A DNA stretch of 64,000 nt from Sphingobacterium yanglingense (GCF_004363245.1 NZ_SNYV01000014.1:434001-498000); one strand, 5' to 3'. Numbered from the stretch's first letter, positions 1-8,058 are shown. Translations and numbers: made by a program. Notes: a model not told the origin generated them from the sequence alone.

Positions 1-108
1 TAAATAAAAATCGTAAAATAATCCCACACTACAAATTTAGAGATCAAATTTGTAACCTACCCTTATAAGTTTATGAGATGATATACCGGAATGAAAAGAC
101 AAAAAATG

Positions 109-116
109 TATTTTTG
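109..116 (+). promoter_or_regulatory. Candidate -7 element TATTTTTG
   Basis: TATTTTTG matches the Bacteroidota -7 consensus TAnnTTTG and lies about 40 bp before the GNAT start codon at 157. No clear TTTG -33 partner is visible at the right distance, so this is weak. The rest of positions 1-156 shows no gene. Confidence 0.3.
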
Positions 117-156
117 TTGTCTATGTAAGCTATAAGGGATTGGTATTCCCGATATA

Positions 157-675
157 ATGTCGCCAAAAATGAAGAGTATAGATACACCATATTTGCTAAA
201 ACGTATATTACCGTCCGATTGGGAAGATTATAAAACAATTAGGTTGGAAGCGCTTCATACCAATCCAGATAAGTTTGGAAGTAGTTATCAGAAAGAGGTG
301 GCTTATAGTGATGAGACTTGGCGCACGTTGTTGGAAAATGAAAGTAGCGCAATTTTTGGACTATATTACCAGGGTATTTTGGTGGGCTTGACCGGGGTGG
401 CACTCTACAATGGAGATCATTCTAAGGCTATTTTGTTTTCCTCTTTTGTGAAGGAAGAGCATCGCGGAAAAGGTCTGTCTAAGTTGTTTTATGCAGAGCG
501 AATTGCCTGGGCTAGGGGAAAAGGGTGTGTTGCTATTCTTGTGTCTCATCGTGCAGGAAACGAAGTTTCGAAAGCTGCAAATCAACGTTTCGGATTTCAA
601 TATACACATTCCGAACAGGTACTTTGGCCAGATGGCGTGCAGGATGAGGAGTTGATGTACACACTAATATTATAA
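157..675 (+). CDS. GNAT family N-acetyltransferase
   Basis: A 172-residue protein with the GNAT fold. It probably transfers an acetyl group from acetyl-CoA to a small molecule or protein amine in the cytoplasm. The acetyl-CoA-binding motif A is visible near residues 93-105 (EEHRGKGLSKLF), preceded by a beta strand (SSFVKEEH), with the usual C-terminal 'GFQYTHSEQ' strand. Length is normal for a single GNAT domain. The ATG at 157 is chosen; an in-frame ATG at 169 is an alternative. It stands alone, with the next gene 83 bp downstream having its own promoter candidate. The substrate cannot be told. Confidence 0.85.
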   Translation: MSPKMKSIDTPYLLKRILPSDWEDYKTIRLEALHTNPDKFGSSYQKEVAYSDETWRTLLENESSAIFGLYYQGILVGLTGVALYNGDHSKAILFSSFVKEEHRGKGLSKLFYAERIAWARGKGCVAILVSHRAGNEVSKAANQRFGFQYTHSEQVLWPDGVQDEELMYTLIL

Positions 676-700
676 TCGGGTATGGGGAAAATATTTCCCA

Positions 701-737
701 TTTGTTGATATCCCCAAGATAGAATTGTTTAGTTTTG
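701..737 (+). promoter_or_regulatory. Candidate Bacteroidota promoter for the lipoprotein gene
   Basis: TTTGTTG at 701-707 and TAGTTTTG at 730-737 resemble the -33 and -7 elements, with 22 bp between the TTG and the -7 box. It lies 21 bp upstream of the start codon at 759. Confidence 0.4.
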
Positions 738-758
738 TAGCTCTAAATAATCACATAT

Positions 759-1292
759 ATGAAGCAATTCCGTTTTTTTATTTTCGCATTAACCACTTTG
801 TTTTTTGTAGCCTGCCAGTCAGCAAGCCCTGATAAGTTTTTTGGACTGGTTGTACTGAACACCAATCTTATTGCTGATTTTGATCCCGCTACATTTGGAA
901 AACGTCTGGAACAAGAGACCGTCGAATTTCCAGATGTGCCTGCTAGTAAAAAGAATGGCGATGAAGCCCAGCAAATTGTGGCAATGAAGATTCTATCTGT
1001 TGAAAAAGCGATCAAGGACATTCAAGCGCTAAACGTATCAGACGAAGATGCTAAAGTGTTAAGAGAGCAATCTGTCAAGTTGTTTGAAGCAGTATTACCG
1101 GTATACAAAAATGAGTATACAGCATATGCTAAGCTTTGCGACACAAAAGCTCCCGACGAAGAGAAGCAAGTCGTACTTCAGAAAATTGAGAAAGATTATG
1201 CACCCAATGTAGATCAGTTATTTGAAGGTGTATATACCCTAGGGAAACAATTCGCCGAAAAACACAATCTAAATGTCAAATGGGGGTACTAA
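759..1292 (+). CDS. Small hypothetical lipoprotein
   Basis: A 177-residue protein I do not recognise. The N-terminus is a lipoprotein signal: a basic start (MKQFR), a hydrophobic core, and a lipobox ending in FVAC with Cys at about residue 19. The product is probably lipidated in the cell envelope. The mature part is rich in Lys, Glu, Ala and Asp and reads as mostly helical (for example 'AMKILSVEKAIKDIQALNV'), without an obvious enzyme motif. It has its own promoter candidate upstream and a strong terminator just after the stop, so it is probably monocistronic. Confidence 0.75.
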   Translation: MKQFRFFIFALTTLFFVACQSASPDKFFGLVVLNTNLIADFDPATFGKRLEQETVEFPDVPASKKNGDEAQQIVAMKILSVEKAIKDIQALNVSDEDAKVLREQSVKLFEAVLPVYKNEYTAYAKLCDTKAPDEEKQVVLQKIEKDYAPNVDQLFEGVYTLGKQFAEKHNLNVKWGY

Positions 1293-1316
1293 AATAAAGC
1301 GTCCTAATCCAGATTC

Positions 1317-1357
1317 AACTAAGCCACTAAATCATCCTTTAGTGGCTTAGTTTTTTT
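1317..1357 (+). terminator. Strong intrinsic terminator
   Basis: A perfect 15-bp stem (1317-1331 with 1338-1352, AACTAAGCCACTAAA and its complement) with a 6-nt loop is followed by a run of T. It ends the lipoprotein transcript. It also overlaps the 3' end of the converging GNAT gene (stop at 1339), so it may work in both directions. Confidence 0.85.
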
Positions 1358-1887
1358 GTGTTATAGGTAGATCGGTCTATAGCATACCAATGATGCGGTA
1401 CACCGTCAAGGTCAAAAGTCTCGACACGAACCAGACCGACCTTCTTGAGGATTTTATTAGAGCCATCATTATCGCAATCTGCCATAGCATAAACATTTTC
1501 CACTTCTAATTGGTCAAAGGCATAGGCTAGAGAGGCCCAAGCTGCTTCTGTTGCAATCCCTTTGCCCCAGTATCTTTTGACTAATCGATAACCTAAATCG
1601 TAATATTCAATATGATTGTTAGTCTCTTCTGTCACGAACTTTAGGCCGGCCCAACCTATAAAATCATTAGTAGCTTTGTCAATAATGGCCCATCTGCCGA
1701 TTCCATTGTCAATGTACTGCTGCCTGATAAAATTGATCACTTCAACGATTTGATCTTTGCTTTTTACAGGCGTATTTCCAAGGTAACGGTGTACTTCAGG
1801 ATCCGAATCCAGTTCGAAAAAACCTTCTATATCTGTAGGTAGTATTTCTCTCAAGATTAAGCGTTCCGTTTCTGCGAATATTTTCAT
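1339..1887 (-). CDS. GNAT family N-acetyltransferase (RimJ/RimL-like)
   Basis: A 182-residue GNAT of the Acetyltransf_3 (RimJ/RimL-type) subgroup. It starts with the typical 'TERLILREILPTDIEGFFEL' pattern, has a middle strand (YDLGYRLVKRYWGKGIATEA) holding the acetyl-CoA pyrophosphate loop around residues 97-115, and ends with 'NKILKKVGLVRVETF'. Members acetylate ribosomal protein termini or small molecules; the substrate here is unknown. It converges on the lipoprotein gene, and its last bases lie within the shared terminator hairpin. The GH1 gene downstream on the plus-strand map is co-directional, 54 bp away. Confidence 0.87.
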   Translation of the reverse strand: MKIFAETERLILREILPTDIEGFFELDSDPEVHRYLGNTPVKSKDQIVEVINFIRQQYIDNGIGRWAIIDKATNDFIGWAGLKFVTEETNNHIEYYDLGYRLVKRYWGKGIATEAAWASLAYAFDQLEVENVYAMADCDNDGSNKILKKVGLVRVETFDLDGVPHHWYAIDRSTYNTKKLSH

Positions 1888-1941
1888 ACTTCTTCTTTTT
1901 GTAAATCTACATAAAAACTAAGGTGAAACCGCGGAATCTTA

Positions 1942-3276
1942 TCAACGAAGAAAATCAGTATACCAATGTCCTGATGATTTTATAATACGTTGTTGTGTTT
2001 TAAAGTCGACGTGAACCAGACCAAATCGAGGATGGTAGCCCTCAGCCCATTCAAAGTTGTCAAGAAAAGTCCATACAAAATAGCCTTTTACATTTATGCC
2101 TTCGCTTTTAGCTCGGAATACCTGTTCGATGACCTCTCGTATATATTGCACCCGTTTGGGATCATCGACTTTACCTTCCATTACCGAGTCTTCAAAGGCA
2201 GCTCCATTTTCGGTGATGATAAGAGGTGGGATATTCGGGTAGGCATCAAATTTTTTAAGGATATGAAACATAGACTCGGGATATACCTCCCAGTTCATTG
2301 CAGTCTGCTCCACTTTTCGTTTTTTGGCACTTACAATCTTGGCCTGTAAAAAAGGCACAAAAAAAGAATGGCGTATGACTTCCCGGGTATAGTTCTGTAC
2401 GCCGATAAAATCCATATCAAACTTTAGATCCACTTCGTCATTTTGCTTCATATAACGCTCTATTTTACGGAGTACTTTAATCTCATGTGTAGGGTATCCC
2501 ATCCCCAAAAGAGGTTCGATAAATAGACGATTCAATAGTACATCTGCTTTTTTTGCCGCTATGAGGTCTTTTTCTTTGTAGGAAAAGGGTTCGACGTGCG
2601 AGCAGGAGAAAGTTGTGCCCACATGACTAGCCGATTGTAGGGACTTAATAATTCGTCCGCCATGAGCCTGCGCGAGTGCAGCGTGATGAGCGGCTGCCAA
2701 AAAATTGTCCAATCCCTTTTTCCCAGGAGCATGTACGCCAAAAAAATACCCGGCAGCACTGAATACAGTAGGTTCATTAATAACAATCCAGTTCTTTACG
2801 CGGTCGCCAAAATATTGGATACAGATAGCCACATATTGCCCAAACCAATCTTTAACCTCCCGATTTGTCCAACCTCCTTTTTTCTCCAGCTCCTGTGGTA
2901 AATCCCAGTGATAGAGCGTAATCCAAGGTGTAATGCCCAATGATAAGGAGAAGTCAATAAGTCGGTTATAGAAATCTATTCCAGCAAGGTTGATTTTCCC
3001 CATCCCATCGGGCTGTATGCGACTCCAGGAGATAGAGAACCGATAGTTCGTAATGTGCATTTTCTGCATTAACTTCAAATCGTTTTCGTAACGATTGTAA
3101 AAGTCACATGCGATATCCCCATTTTGGTTTTTCGCGATTTTATTTCTCCGTTTTACGAAAGTATCCCATATCGAAGGTCCTTTGCCATCATGCTGATGAG
3201 CACCTTCTATTTGATAAGCGGCTGTCGATACCCCCCAGATAAAATCTTTGCCAAAGGACTCTTTTGTAATTCGCAT
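1942..3276 (-). CDS. Glycoside hydrolase family 1 beta-glucosidase
   Basis: A 444-residue GH1 enzyme, normal length for the family. It should hydrolyse beta-glucosides or related beta-glycosides with retention of configuration. The acid/base Glu is E168 in the NEP motif (WIVINEP) and the nucleophile is E356 in ITENG. The N-terminal signature 'FIWGVSTAAYQIEGA' (residues 12-26) and the C-terminal 'NFEWAEGY' substrate loop are intact. There is no signal peptide, so it is probably cytoplasmic and acts on imported disaccharides. Upstream on the same strand is a DeoR-type regulator, which often controls sugar genes; a regulatory link is inferred. Confidence 0.95.
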   Translation of the reverse strand: MRITKESFGKDFIWGVSTAAYQIEGAHQHDGKGPSIWDTFVKRRNKIAKNQNGDIACDFYNRYENDLKLMQKMHITNYRFSISWSRIQPDGMGKINLAGIDFYNRLIDFSLSLGITPWITLYHWDLPQELEKKGGWTNREVKDWFGQYVAICIQYFGDRVKNWIVINEPTVFSAAGYFFGVHAPGKKGLDNFLAAAHHAALAQAHGGRIIKSLQSASHVGTTFSCSHVEPFSYKEKDLIAAKKADVLLNRLFIEPLLGMGYPTHEIKVLRKIERYMKQNDEVDLKFDMDFIGVQNYTREVIRHSFFVPFLQAKIVSAKKRKVEQTAMNWEVYPESMFHILKKFDAYPNIPPLIITENGAAFEDSVMEGKVDDPKRVQYIREVIEQVFRAKSEGINVKGYFVWTFLDNFEWAEGYHPRFGLVHVDFKTQQRIIKSSGHWYTDFLR

Positions 3277-3405
3277 TTACCTATTGTTCCGATTAGTTTT
3301 TAGGAGTCCTAAGAGGAGAATAGAAAGAGCTAAACTGTACCAAAAATAGGTAGGAGAACATGTTTTGGAAGAAATAAATAACCTTTTTCATAACCACAGA
3401 TGTTG

Positions 3406-3456
3406 ATATACAATTTGTTATATGTTAAAATAACACTTTTTTTATGAATTGTATAT
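3406..3456. repeat. Inverted repeat between DeoR and GH1 genes
   Basis: ATATACAATT at 3406-3415 is exactly complementary to AATTGTATAT at 3447-3456, separated by 31 bp. It lies in the 199-bp gap before the GH1 gene and could be an operator or a weak hairpin. AT-rich sequence makes chance matches plausible. Confidence 0.35.
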
Positions 3457-3475
3457 TAAGTCCGCGTTAATTCAT

Positions 3476-4222
3476 CTATAATATTTCTATCCCCAATTTT
3501 GTAAAAGGTTTAGTATGTAGTGATGGATCATCTTTTTCGGTAATCAAGATATCCAGTTCCTTCGTTTCCGTTATGAAATAAGTTGACTCACTATTAAGCT
3601 TATCGAAGGTACACAGCCCCACAGTCTTGACGCTATGTTGCATCATAGCTAGTTTTAATTCCGCATCTTCCAGATCTTTACAGGACAGGCTGTCGGGCGA
3701 TATACTACATATACCAAAGAAATAGATATCAACCTTAAACTTGGATATACCTTTCAAAGTTTCATGACCGAAGGTAGCGAAAGACATTTTATTCAACCGG
3801 CCTCCCAAAAATATAACCTCAGCTAGAGGGTGGTCCTCCAAAGCATTGGCAACAGGAAAGCTGTTCGTGATGATAGTGACGTTGAGGTCTACGGGCAATA
3901 TTTTAGCCAATTCAAGAACGGATGTCCCGCCATCGAAAAATAGAACTTGTTTGTTTTTAATGAGCGTCAGTGCTTTTTTTGCAATAACTTTCTTTTGTTC
4001 AATATCAGTATGTTCCCGTTCACGATAATGGTGGGGGATTCGGGAAACACTGACAGCGCCTCCACGTACAGCCTTTAAAAGCCCGCGGCTGTCCAACTCA
4101 CGGATGTCACGACGAATGGTATCTTCCGAAACAGCCAGCTTTTTACAAAGCAACTGAAAAGACGATGAACCATTGCTGCTCGTTTCTTCCAAAATAATGT
4201 TGTGGCGTTCTTCCTTTAGCAT
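3476..4222 (-). CDS. DeoR/GlpR family transcriptional regulator
   Basis: A DeoR-type repressor of about 248 residues. The N-terminal winged helix 'MLKEERHNIILEE...KLAVSEDTIRRDIRELDSRGLLKAVRGGA' is classical, and the C-terminal sugar-phosphate-sensing domain carries 'VLFFDGGTSVLELAKIL' and 'NVTIITNSFPVANAL'. I start at the ATG at 4222, because the DeoR family begins 'MLxEERxxxI'; an upstream ATG at 4249 would add nine hydrophobic residues with no family support. It lies upstream of and parallel to the GH1 gene and divergent from a nucleotidase gene. The AT-rich gap upstream holds repeated TTTGCTATATTT boxes that may be its operators. Confidence 0.92.
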   Translation of the reverse strand: MLKEERHNIILEETSSNGSSSFQLLCKKLAVSEDTIRRDIRELDSRGLLKAVRGGAVSVSRIPHHYREREHTDIEQKKVIAKKALTLIKNKQVLFFDGGTSVLELAKILPVDLNVTIITNSFPVANALEDHPLAEVIFLGGRLNKMSFATFGHETLKGISKFKVDIYFFGICSISPDSLSCKDLEDAELKLAMMQHSVKTVGLCTFDKLNSESTYFITETKELDILITEKDDPSLHTKPFTKLGIEIL

Positions 4223-4257
4223 AAGAGCAAAGATAATAAAAAAGCTCAATTTCTATG

Positions 4258-4311
4258 TTTTGCTATATTTTGCAATATATTGCTTTTTGTTGCAATTGTT
4301 TGCTATATTTG
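4258..4311. promoter_or_regulatory. Putative operator/promoter region of DeoR and nucleotidase genes
   Basis: The divergent gap holds TTTGCTATATTT twice (4259-4270 and 4299-4310, 40 bp apart), a perfect palindrome GCAATATATTGC (4272-4283) and further TTGCAAT motifs. The second copy contains TATATTTG (4304-4311), a match to the -7 consensus 18 bp upstream of the ATG at 4329. Repressor binding here would overlap the promoter. Assignment to the DeoR protein is an inference. Confidence 0.45.
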
Positions 4312-4328
4312 ACTAAAGTTAAAATAAA

Positions 4329-4859
4329 ATGGAAAAAAGAAAATCGATAGCATTAGACATGGATGGAGTGTTGGCCAATAACCTGGTACATTACATCCAT
4401 TATTATTTCCAAGAGACAGGTATACTGATTAAAGAAGATGAAGTTTTAGGTTTGCCGGAGGGGGAATGTTTACCAGACAAGGGAGCTGTACGAAGATATC
4501 TGGAGTCACCTAATTTTTTTAGAACACTACCTGTATCGCCTAATGCACAGGAAGTAGTCAAAGAGTTGCAGGAGCAATATGACATATTTGTGGTCTCTGC
4601 AGCAATGGAATTCCCATGGAGCCTCCGTGAGAAAAGAGACTGGTTGGCCGAATATTTTCCATTTATCTCTTGGCAAAATATTGTTTTCTGTGGCGATAAA
4701 CATATCATCAAGACGGACTATCTGCTGGATGATCATACCAAAAATCTAGTTACATTCTCAGGTACTCCTTTATTGTTCAATACCTTTCACAATGTTCACG
4801 AGGAGCGGTTCGAGCGACTGCAGGATTGGATGGACGTGCATCGTTATTTCCTAGGTTAG
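4329..4859 (+). CDS. 5'(3')-deoxyribonucleotidase (NT5C-like HAD phosphatase)
   Basis: A 176-residue HAD-superfamily phosphatase of the 5'(3')-deoxyribonucleotidase family. It should dephosphorylate nucleoside monophosphates. Motif I is visible at residues 9-13 (LDMDGVLA; Asp nucleophile and Asp general acid), motif II near 'IFVVSAAME', and a late acidic motif near 'TDYLLDDHTKN' (residues 137-147). Length is normal for this family. It is divergent from the DeoR gene and shares its promoter region. No U-rich terminator was seen after the stop. Confidence 0.88.
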   Translation: MEKRKSIALDMDGVLANNLVHYIHYYFQETGILIKEDEVLGLPEGECLPDKGAVRRYLESPNFFRTLPVSPNAQEVVKELQEQYDIFVVSAAMEFPWSLREKRDWLAEYFPFISWQNIVFCGDKHIIKTDYLLDDHTKNLVTFSGTPLLFNTFHNVHEERFERLQDWMDVHRYFLG

Positions 4860-4972
4860 GTTTTCTGCTTATCTGAAAAATAGCACACAATGACCGATAA
4901 TATGCTTGTCTCTGCGTATATTTAATAACCTATTTTTGTAGGCTTGGATATTAACGTAAATGGTTGTTAGGA

Positions 4973-5923
4973 ATGAAAGACAATGAGATAAGAGAATTGC
5001 GTGACGAGCAAGATTTCAAAGATTTCTATCTAAAGGAACCTCCATTGACTTTTTGTGAAGAATGTAATGCTATCTCCTATGGTTACGGAAGCGGCTTCTT
5101 GGAAATAGCGAAACTTGAAGAGTTAAAACGACAGCAAAAGGAGATAGGAGGTAGGAAGAATCGACGTAAGTTTTTTAGTATAGTGCTACTCCTTGAGGGC
5201 GAGATAGAAGAGACTATTGGTCATCACAAGTATCTTTTTCAGGCAGGGTCTATGTTTTTTATCGCCGAAAACCAATTGCATGCTACCGAGAAATGGAGCG
5301 ATGATGTGCGGGGGATATACTGTATGTTTGATGCTGATTATTTTCTGCTCTGTATCAAGCATCAGATTAAACTTAATCAGTTTCCATTTTTTCAGCTGGA
5401 CAAAGAGCCTTATATCGAGCTTTCAGAACGCGAGATTGGGATGATGGAACATCTGTTTTGGAAATTGAATAGCGAGAAATGCCAAAAGACATCTTTCAAC
5501 GATGATTTGTTGACCCGTATGTTTTTGAATGTAATCTTACTAGAAGCAGAACGCATCTACAACCGGAAAGACAGTAAAGAAAAATTTTCTTTGTCCCGCA
5601 AGGACCAATTGGCAGCTCAGTTCCAGCTATTGGTCAATACACATTTTATTGAAAAGAGGTTCGTTAGTGATTACGCGGAACTGTTGCATGTGCATCCCAA
5701 TTACTTAAATGACGTGGTCAAAGAAACTACAGGCTTTCCTGCTAGTCATTTTATTCAGAATCAGATGGTACAGGAGGCCAAATCGCGTCTCTTACAGACC
5801 AGTGATACGGTTTCGATGATTGCACTGGCATTAAATTTTACAGAATACTCCTATTTCGGTCGCTTTTTTAAAAAGCATACAGGCATGACCCCATTATCTT
5901 TTCGCAAGAAACATAAACATTAG
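4973..5923 (+). CDS. AraC family transcriptional regulator
   Basis: An AraC/XylS regulator of about 316 residues. The N-terminal half is a cupin-like sensing domain ('FSIVLLLEGEIEETIGHHKYLFQAGSMFFIAENQLHAT'). The C-terminal ~100 residues hold two helix-turn-helices: 'VSDYAELLHVHPNYLNDVVKETTG' and 'VSMIALALNFTEYSYFGRFFKKHTGMTPLSFRK'. The ATG at 4973 is preferred over the TTG at 4964. It converges on the redox operon and is separated from it by a shared terminator hairpin. Its target is unknown. Confidence 0.9.
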   Translation: MKDNEIRELRDEQDFKDFYLKEPPLTFCEECNAISYGYGSGFLEIAKLEELKRQQKEIGGRKNRRKFFSIVLLLEGEIEETIGHHKYLFQAGSMFFIAENQLHATEKWSDDVRGIYCMFDADYFLLCIKHQIKLNQFPFFQLDKEPYIELSEREIGMMEHLFWKLNSEKCQKTSFNDDLLTRMFLNVILLEAERIYNRKDSKEKFSLSRKDQLAAQFQLLVNTHFIEKRFVSDYAELLHVHPNYLNDVVKETTGFPASHFIQNQMVQEAKSRLLQTSDTVSMIALALNFTEYSYFGRFFKKHTGMTPLSFRKKHKH

Positions 5924-5930
5924 AAGTGAA

Positions 5931-5958
5931 GGATCTCCATCCTTAAGAATGGAGATCC
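5931..5958. terminator. Bidirectional terminator hairpin
   Basis: GGATCTCCAT (5931-5940) pairs perfectly with ATGGAGATCC (5949-5958) around an 8-nt loop, between the converging AraC gene (ends 5923) and flavoprotein gene (ends 5963). T/A-rich flanks follow on both sides. Confidence 0.75.
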
Positions 5959-5962
5959 CTTA

Positions 5963-6967
5963 TTAAAAATCTGTTATAGCCAAGTCCATGTTTATGGCAG
6001 CACCTGCCGTAGAACCTGTTGCGACAGCAACAGGAATAGAGCGAAAGGAAGAATTATCGCCGCAGGCATAGATCCCCTGTAGTGAGGTCTGTTGCTTCGA
6101 ATCTGTTTTTAGCAGACCATGTGCTGTCAGTTCACAGCCCATATCCACAGGCACTTTGCACTGTTGTTCAAATAAGGGACGATGGTAAAGTACATCCAGA
6201 CTGATAGTACGTCCATTGTCAAGTAGCACCGACTCTAGCCAGCCTTCTTTATGCTTTAGTTCCTTAACTGTACTTTCTATGAACTCAATACCATTGCGGG
6301 ATAGTGCTTCTCGTTGTGTTTTTTCCAATTGAGTCACATCTCTGGTAAAAATCTGTAAACTGCCAACATAGTTTTTTACCAGTAGCGCATAGTGAAAAGC
6401 TACATTGCCGTCTCCCCATATCCCTATTTTTTTTCCTTTAAATTCATATCCATGGCAATAAGGACAATGGAGTATTGATTTACCCCAGCAAGCATTGTAA
6501 CCATTTAAGCCAGGCATGATATCTTTTAATCCTGTCGCGAAAAGAATTCTTCTGCTTCTGATTTTTTTACCATTAGCAGTCTCTACTACGATTACATTAT
6601 CTTTTAGTTCGCTATGAGTCACCTGATCATCAAGCCAAGAAATGCTTGGATATTTTAAAACGTCCTGTTTGGCCATGTGGGCTATGTCCAGAGGTGCTTT
6701 GCCGTCCTGGGTTAGGAAGTTGTGCGAGTGTGGAGCAGGCATGTTACAGGGTGTCCCACCATCTATGACCAAAACCTTACGTAGAGAACGGCCTAATGTT
6801 AAAGCCGCAGAAAGGCCAGAGTAACTACCTCCCACTATAATTACGTCAAATAAAGGTAAATATTCATCTGTCAGTTTACTGTTGAATGCAAAAAGCGAAT
6901 TTGACAACGCGATTCCAGATAATGTTGTTCCCGTCTTTTGTAGGAAGCTCCTTCTATTTATAATCAT
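5963..6967 (-). CDS. Tat-exported FAD-dependent thioredoxin-reductase-like oxidoreductase
   Basis: A 334-residue flavoprotein of the thioredoxin reductase family. Residues 5-11 (RRSFLQK), followed by a hydrophobic stretch, form a twin-arginine signal, so it is probably exported folded. FAD-binding GxGxxG-type sequence 'VGGSYSGLSAAL' is near residue 45, the redox-type Cys pair is in 'HCPYCHGYEF' (about residues 166-175), an NADPH-binding 'GIWGDGNVAFHYAL' follows, and the C-terminal FAD motif 'GIYACGDNSS' is intact. It is last in a minus-strand operon with two thioredoxins and a thioredoxin reductase fragment. A Tat signal on this family is uncommon; the electron partner in the envelope is unknown. 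Confidence 0.85.
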   Translation of the reverse strand: MIINRRSFLQKTGTTLSGIALSNSLFAFNSKLTDEYLPLFDVIIVGGSYSGLSAALTLGRSLRKVLVIDGGTPCNMPAPHSHNFLTQDGKAPLDIAHMAKQDVLKYPSISWLDDQVTHSELKDNVIVVETANGKKIRSRRILFATGLKDIMPGLNGYNACWGKSILHCPYCHGYEFKGKKIGIWGDGNVAFHYALLVKNYVGSLQIFTRDVTQLEKTQREALSRNGIEFIESTVKELKHKEGWLESVLLDNGRTISLDVLYHRPLFEQQCKVPVDMGCELTAHGLLKTDSKQQTSLQGIYACGDNSSFRSIPVAVATGSTAGAAINMDLAITDF

Positions 6968-6977
6968 TATGTGAGTG

Positions 6978-7244
6978 TTATAAGAAGAGGTTCTCTATGC
7001 AGGTGATGCCATTTCGTGATCCTATCGTCGAAACTATAGATTCTTCTTCGATACATAGTATCTCATTGCTTTTTATTCGATTGGTGAGATAACGATCAAC
7101 ATCTAGAGTTGCCAGACATCCAGTCCCCACTGAAGGTATTGCTTGGTCATATTCACTATCTTGTATGTCAGCACAGGCAAATACGGATAGTATCCCTTTC
7201 TTTGTCGAGACTATAATCACAGATTTCGTTGTATTTACCATCAT
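6978..7244 (-). CDS. C-terminal thioredoxin reductase fragment (mini-ORF or gene remnant)
   Basis: An 88-residue ORF that matches only the last part of thioredoxin reductase. 'GILSVFACADIQDSEYDQAI' followed by 'GTGCLATLDVDRYL' (residues 17-51) corresponds to the FAD-binding GVFAAGD...GCMAALDAERYL end of TrxB. The FAD-binding N-terminus, CxxC site and NADPH domain are all missing. About 37 unrelated residues follow. Its ATG overlaps the TAA of the upstream thioredoxin gene (TAATG), so it can be translated by coupling. It may be a decayed trxB remnant or a retained small protein; it cannot act as a reductase alone. Confidence 0.7.
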   Translation of the reverse strand: MMVNTTKSVIIVSTKKGILSVFACADIQDSEYDQAIPSVGTGCLATLDVDRYLTNRIKSNEILCIEEESIVSTIGSRNGITCIENLFL

Positions 7245-7537
7245 TATAAAAGGGAATCGATTTGATTTATGATTTCTTTTTCTGAAGCTAGACCAGTATG
7301 TCGCCAGCTTATTTTACCATCTTTATCCAATAAAATTATAGTCGGAACGCCACGGATGTTAAATTCCTCCGCAATATCGCTTTGTGTATCGACGTCAATG
7401 CGCATAAAGTCTACTTCAGCAGGTTTCTGGCTTTTAATGTTGTCGACTATTGGGTTGAGCACTCTACAGGGGCCGCACCAGGCAGCCGTGAATTGCATAA
7501 ATCTGGGTTTGTCACTTTTTTGGTCTAAAAAAATCAT
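7244..7537 (-). CDS. Thioredoxin
   Basis: A 97-residue thioredoxin with the exact active site WCGPC in 'FTAAWCGPCRVLNP' (residues 17-30) and the cis-Pro loop 'IRGVPTIILLDKDG'. It has no signal peptide, so it should be a cytoplasmic thiol-disulfide reductant. It is second in a four-gene minus-strand redox operon, 37 bp after another thioredoxin. Its stop overlaps the start of the thioredoxin reductase fragment. Confidence 0.95.
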   Translation of the reverse strand: MIFLDQKSDKPRFMQFTAAWCGPCRVLNPIVDNIKSQKPAEVDFMRIDVDTQSDIAEEFNIRGVPTIILLDKDGKISWRHTGLASEKEIINQIDSLL

Positions 7538-7574
7538 GATGTATTACGATTAAGTATATATGGGATAAATAAAA

Positions 7575-7856
7575 TTATAGTACCGATAGAAGTACTTCTT
7601 CAATTTCACTGGCACGGATCGGACCTGTATAACGCCAGAGCTCCTTATTGTTTTTTAAAACAATTAACGTCGGGATAGAGCGAACATGATATTGTAAGGA
7701 TAAAGTCGCCTCTTCGTCTACATTGTATTGTAGTACCTCTAGAAACGGATACCCTTTGCTTTTTATGGATTCGATTATAGGCATCATCATTTGACAGGGC
7801 TGACACCAGTCTGCATAAAACTGCAGAAGTTTCAAACTGTTGTTTTCTTTTTCCAT
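7575..7856 (-). CDS. Thioredoxin-like protein with WCQPC active site
   Basis: A 93-residue thioredoxin-fold protein. The active site is WCQPC ('FYADWCQPCQMMMP'), with Gln in place of the usual Gly, which tends to shift redox potential in thioredoxin-like proteins. The cis-Pro motif 'VRSIPTLIVLKNN' is present. No signal peptide. It is the first gene of the redox operon running down to 5963. The divergent gap upstream (7857-8058) separates it from a DUF2938-like gene. Confidence 0.9.
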   Translation of the reverse strand: MEKENNSLKLLQFYADWCQPCQMMMPIIESIKSKGYPFLEVLQYNVDEEATLSLQYHVRSIPTLIVLKNNKELWRYTGPIRASEIEEVLLSVL

Positions 7857-7995
7857 TTGTTTTTCTCCTTATACTGCACAAAATTAGATAGCTTTCCAGT
7901 GCGGGGATAACACATTTACAAGTAAAAATGGTACATATCAAATGTCAGTCTGTTTGTTACATAGGATGCTTTGATTTGTCCTGTTTTCTCTATGT

Positions 7996-8034
7996 TTTGT
8001 GTTGCGATTTCGGTGTGTATCCTAATTAACTTTG
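7996..8034 (+). promoter_or_regulatory. Candidate promoter for the DUF2938-like gene
   Basis: TAACTTTG at 8027-8034 is a full TAnnTTTG match. TTG at 8002-8004 lies 22 bp before it, with an overlapping TTTTG at 7995-7999. The start codon is 25 bp downstream at 8059. Confidence 0.45.
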
Positions 8035-8058
8035 TGCTCTTAGATTAAATATGTAGAT

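Noticed and set aside
4222-4249. Upstream start of the DeoR gene
   Set aside because: Adds hydrophobic residues not typical of DeoR; MLKEER at 4222 matches the family start.
7645-7941. 98-residue minus-strand frame overlapping the WCQPC thioredoxin
   Set aside because: Out of frame with the conserved thioredoxin; no own family support.
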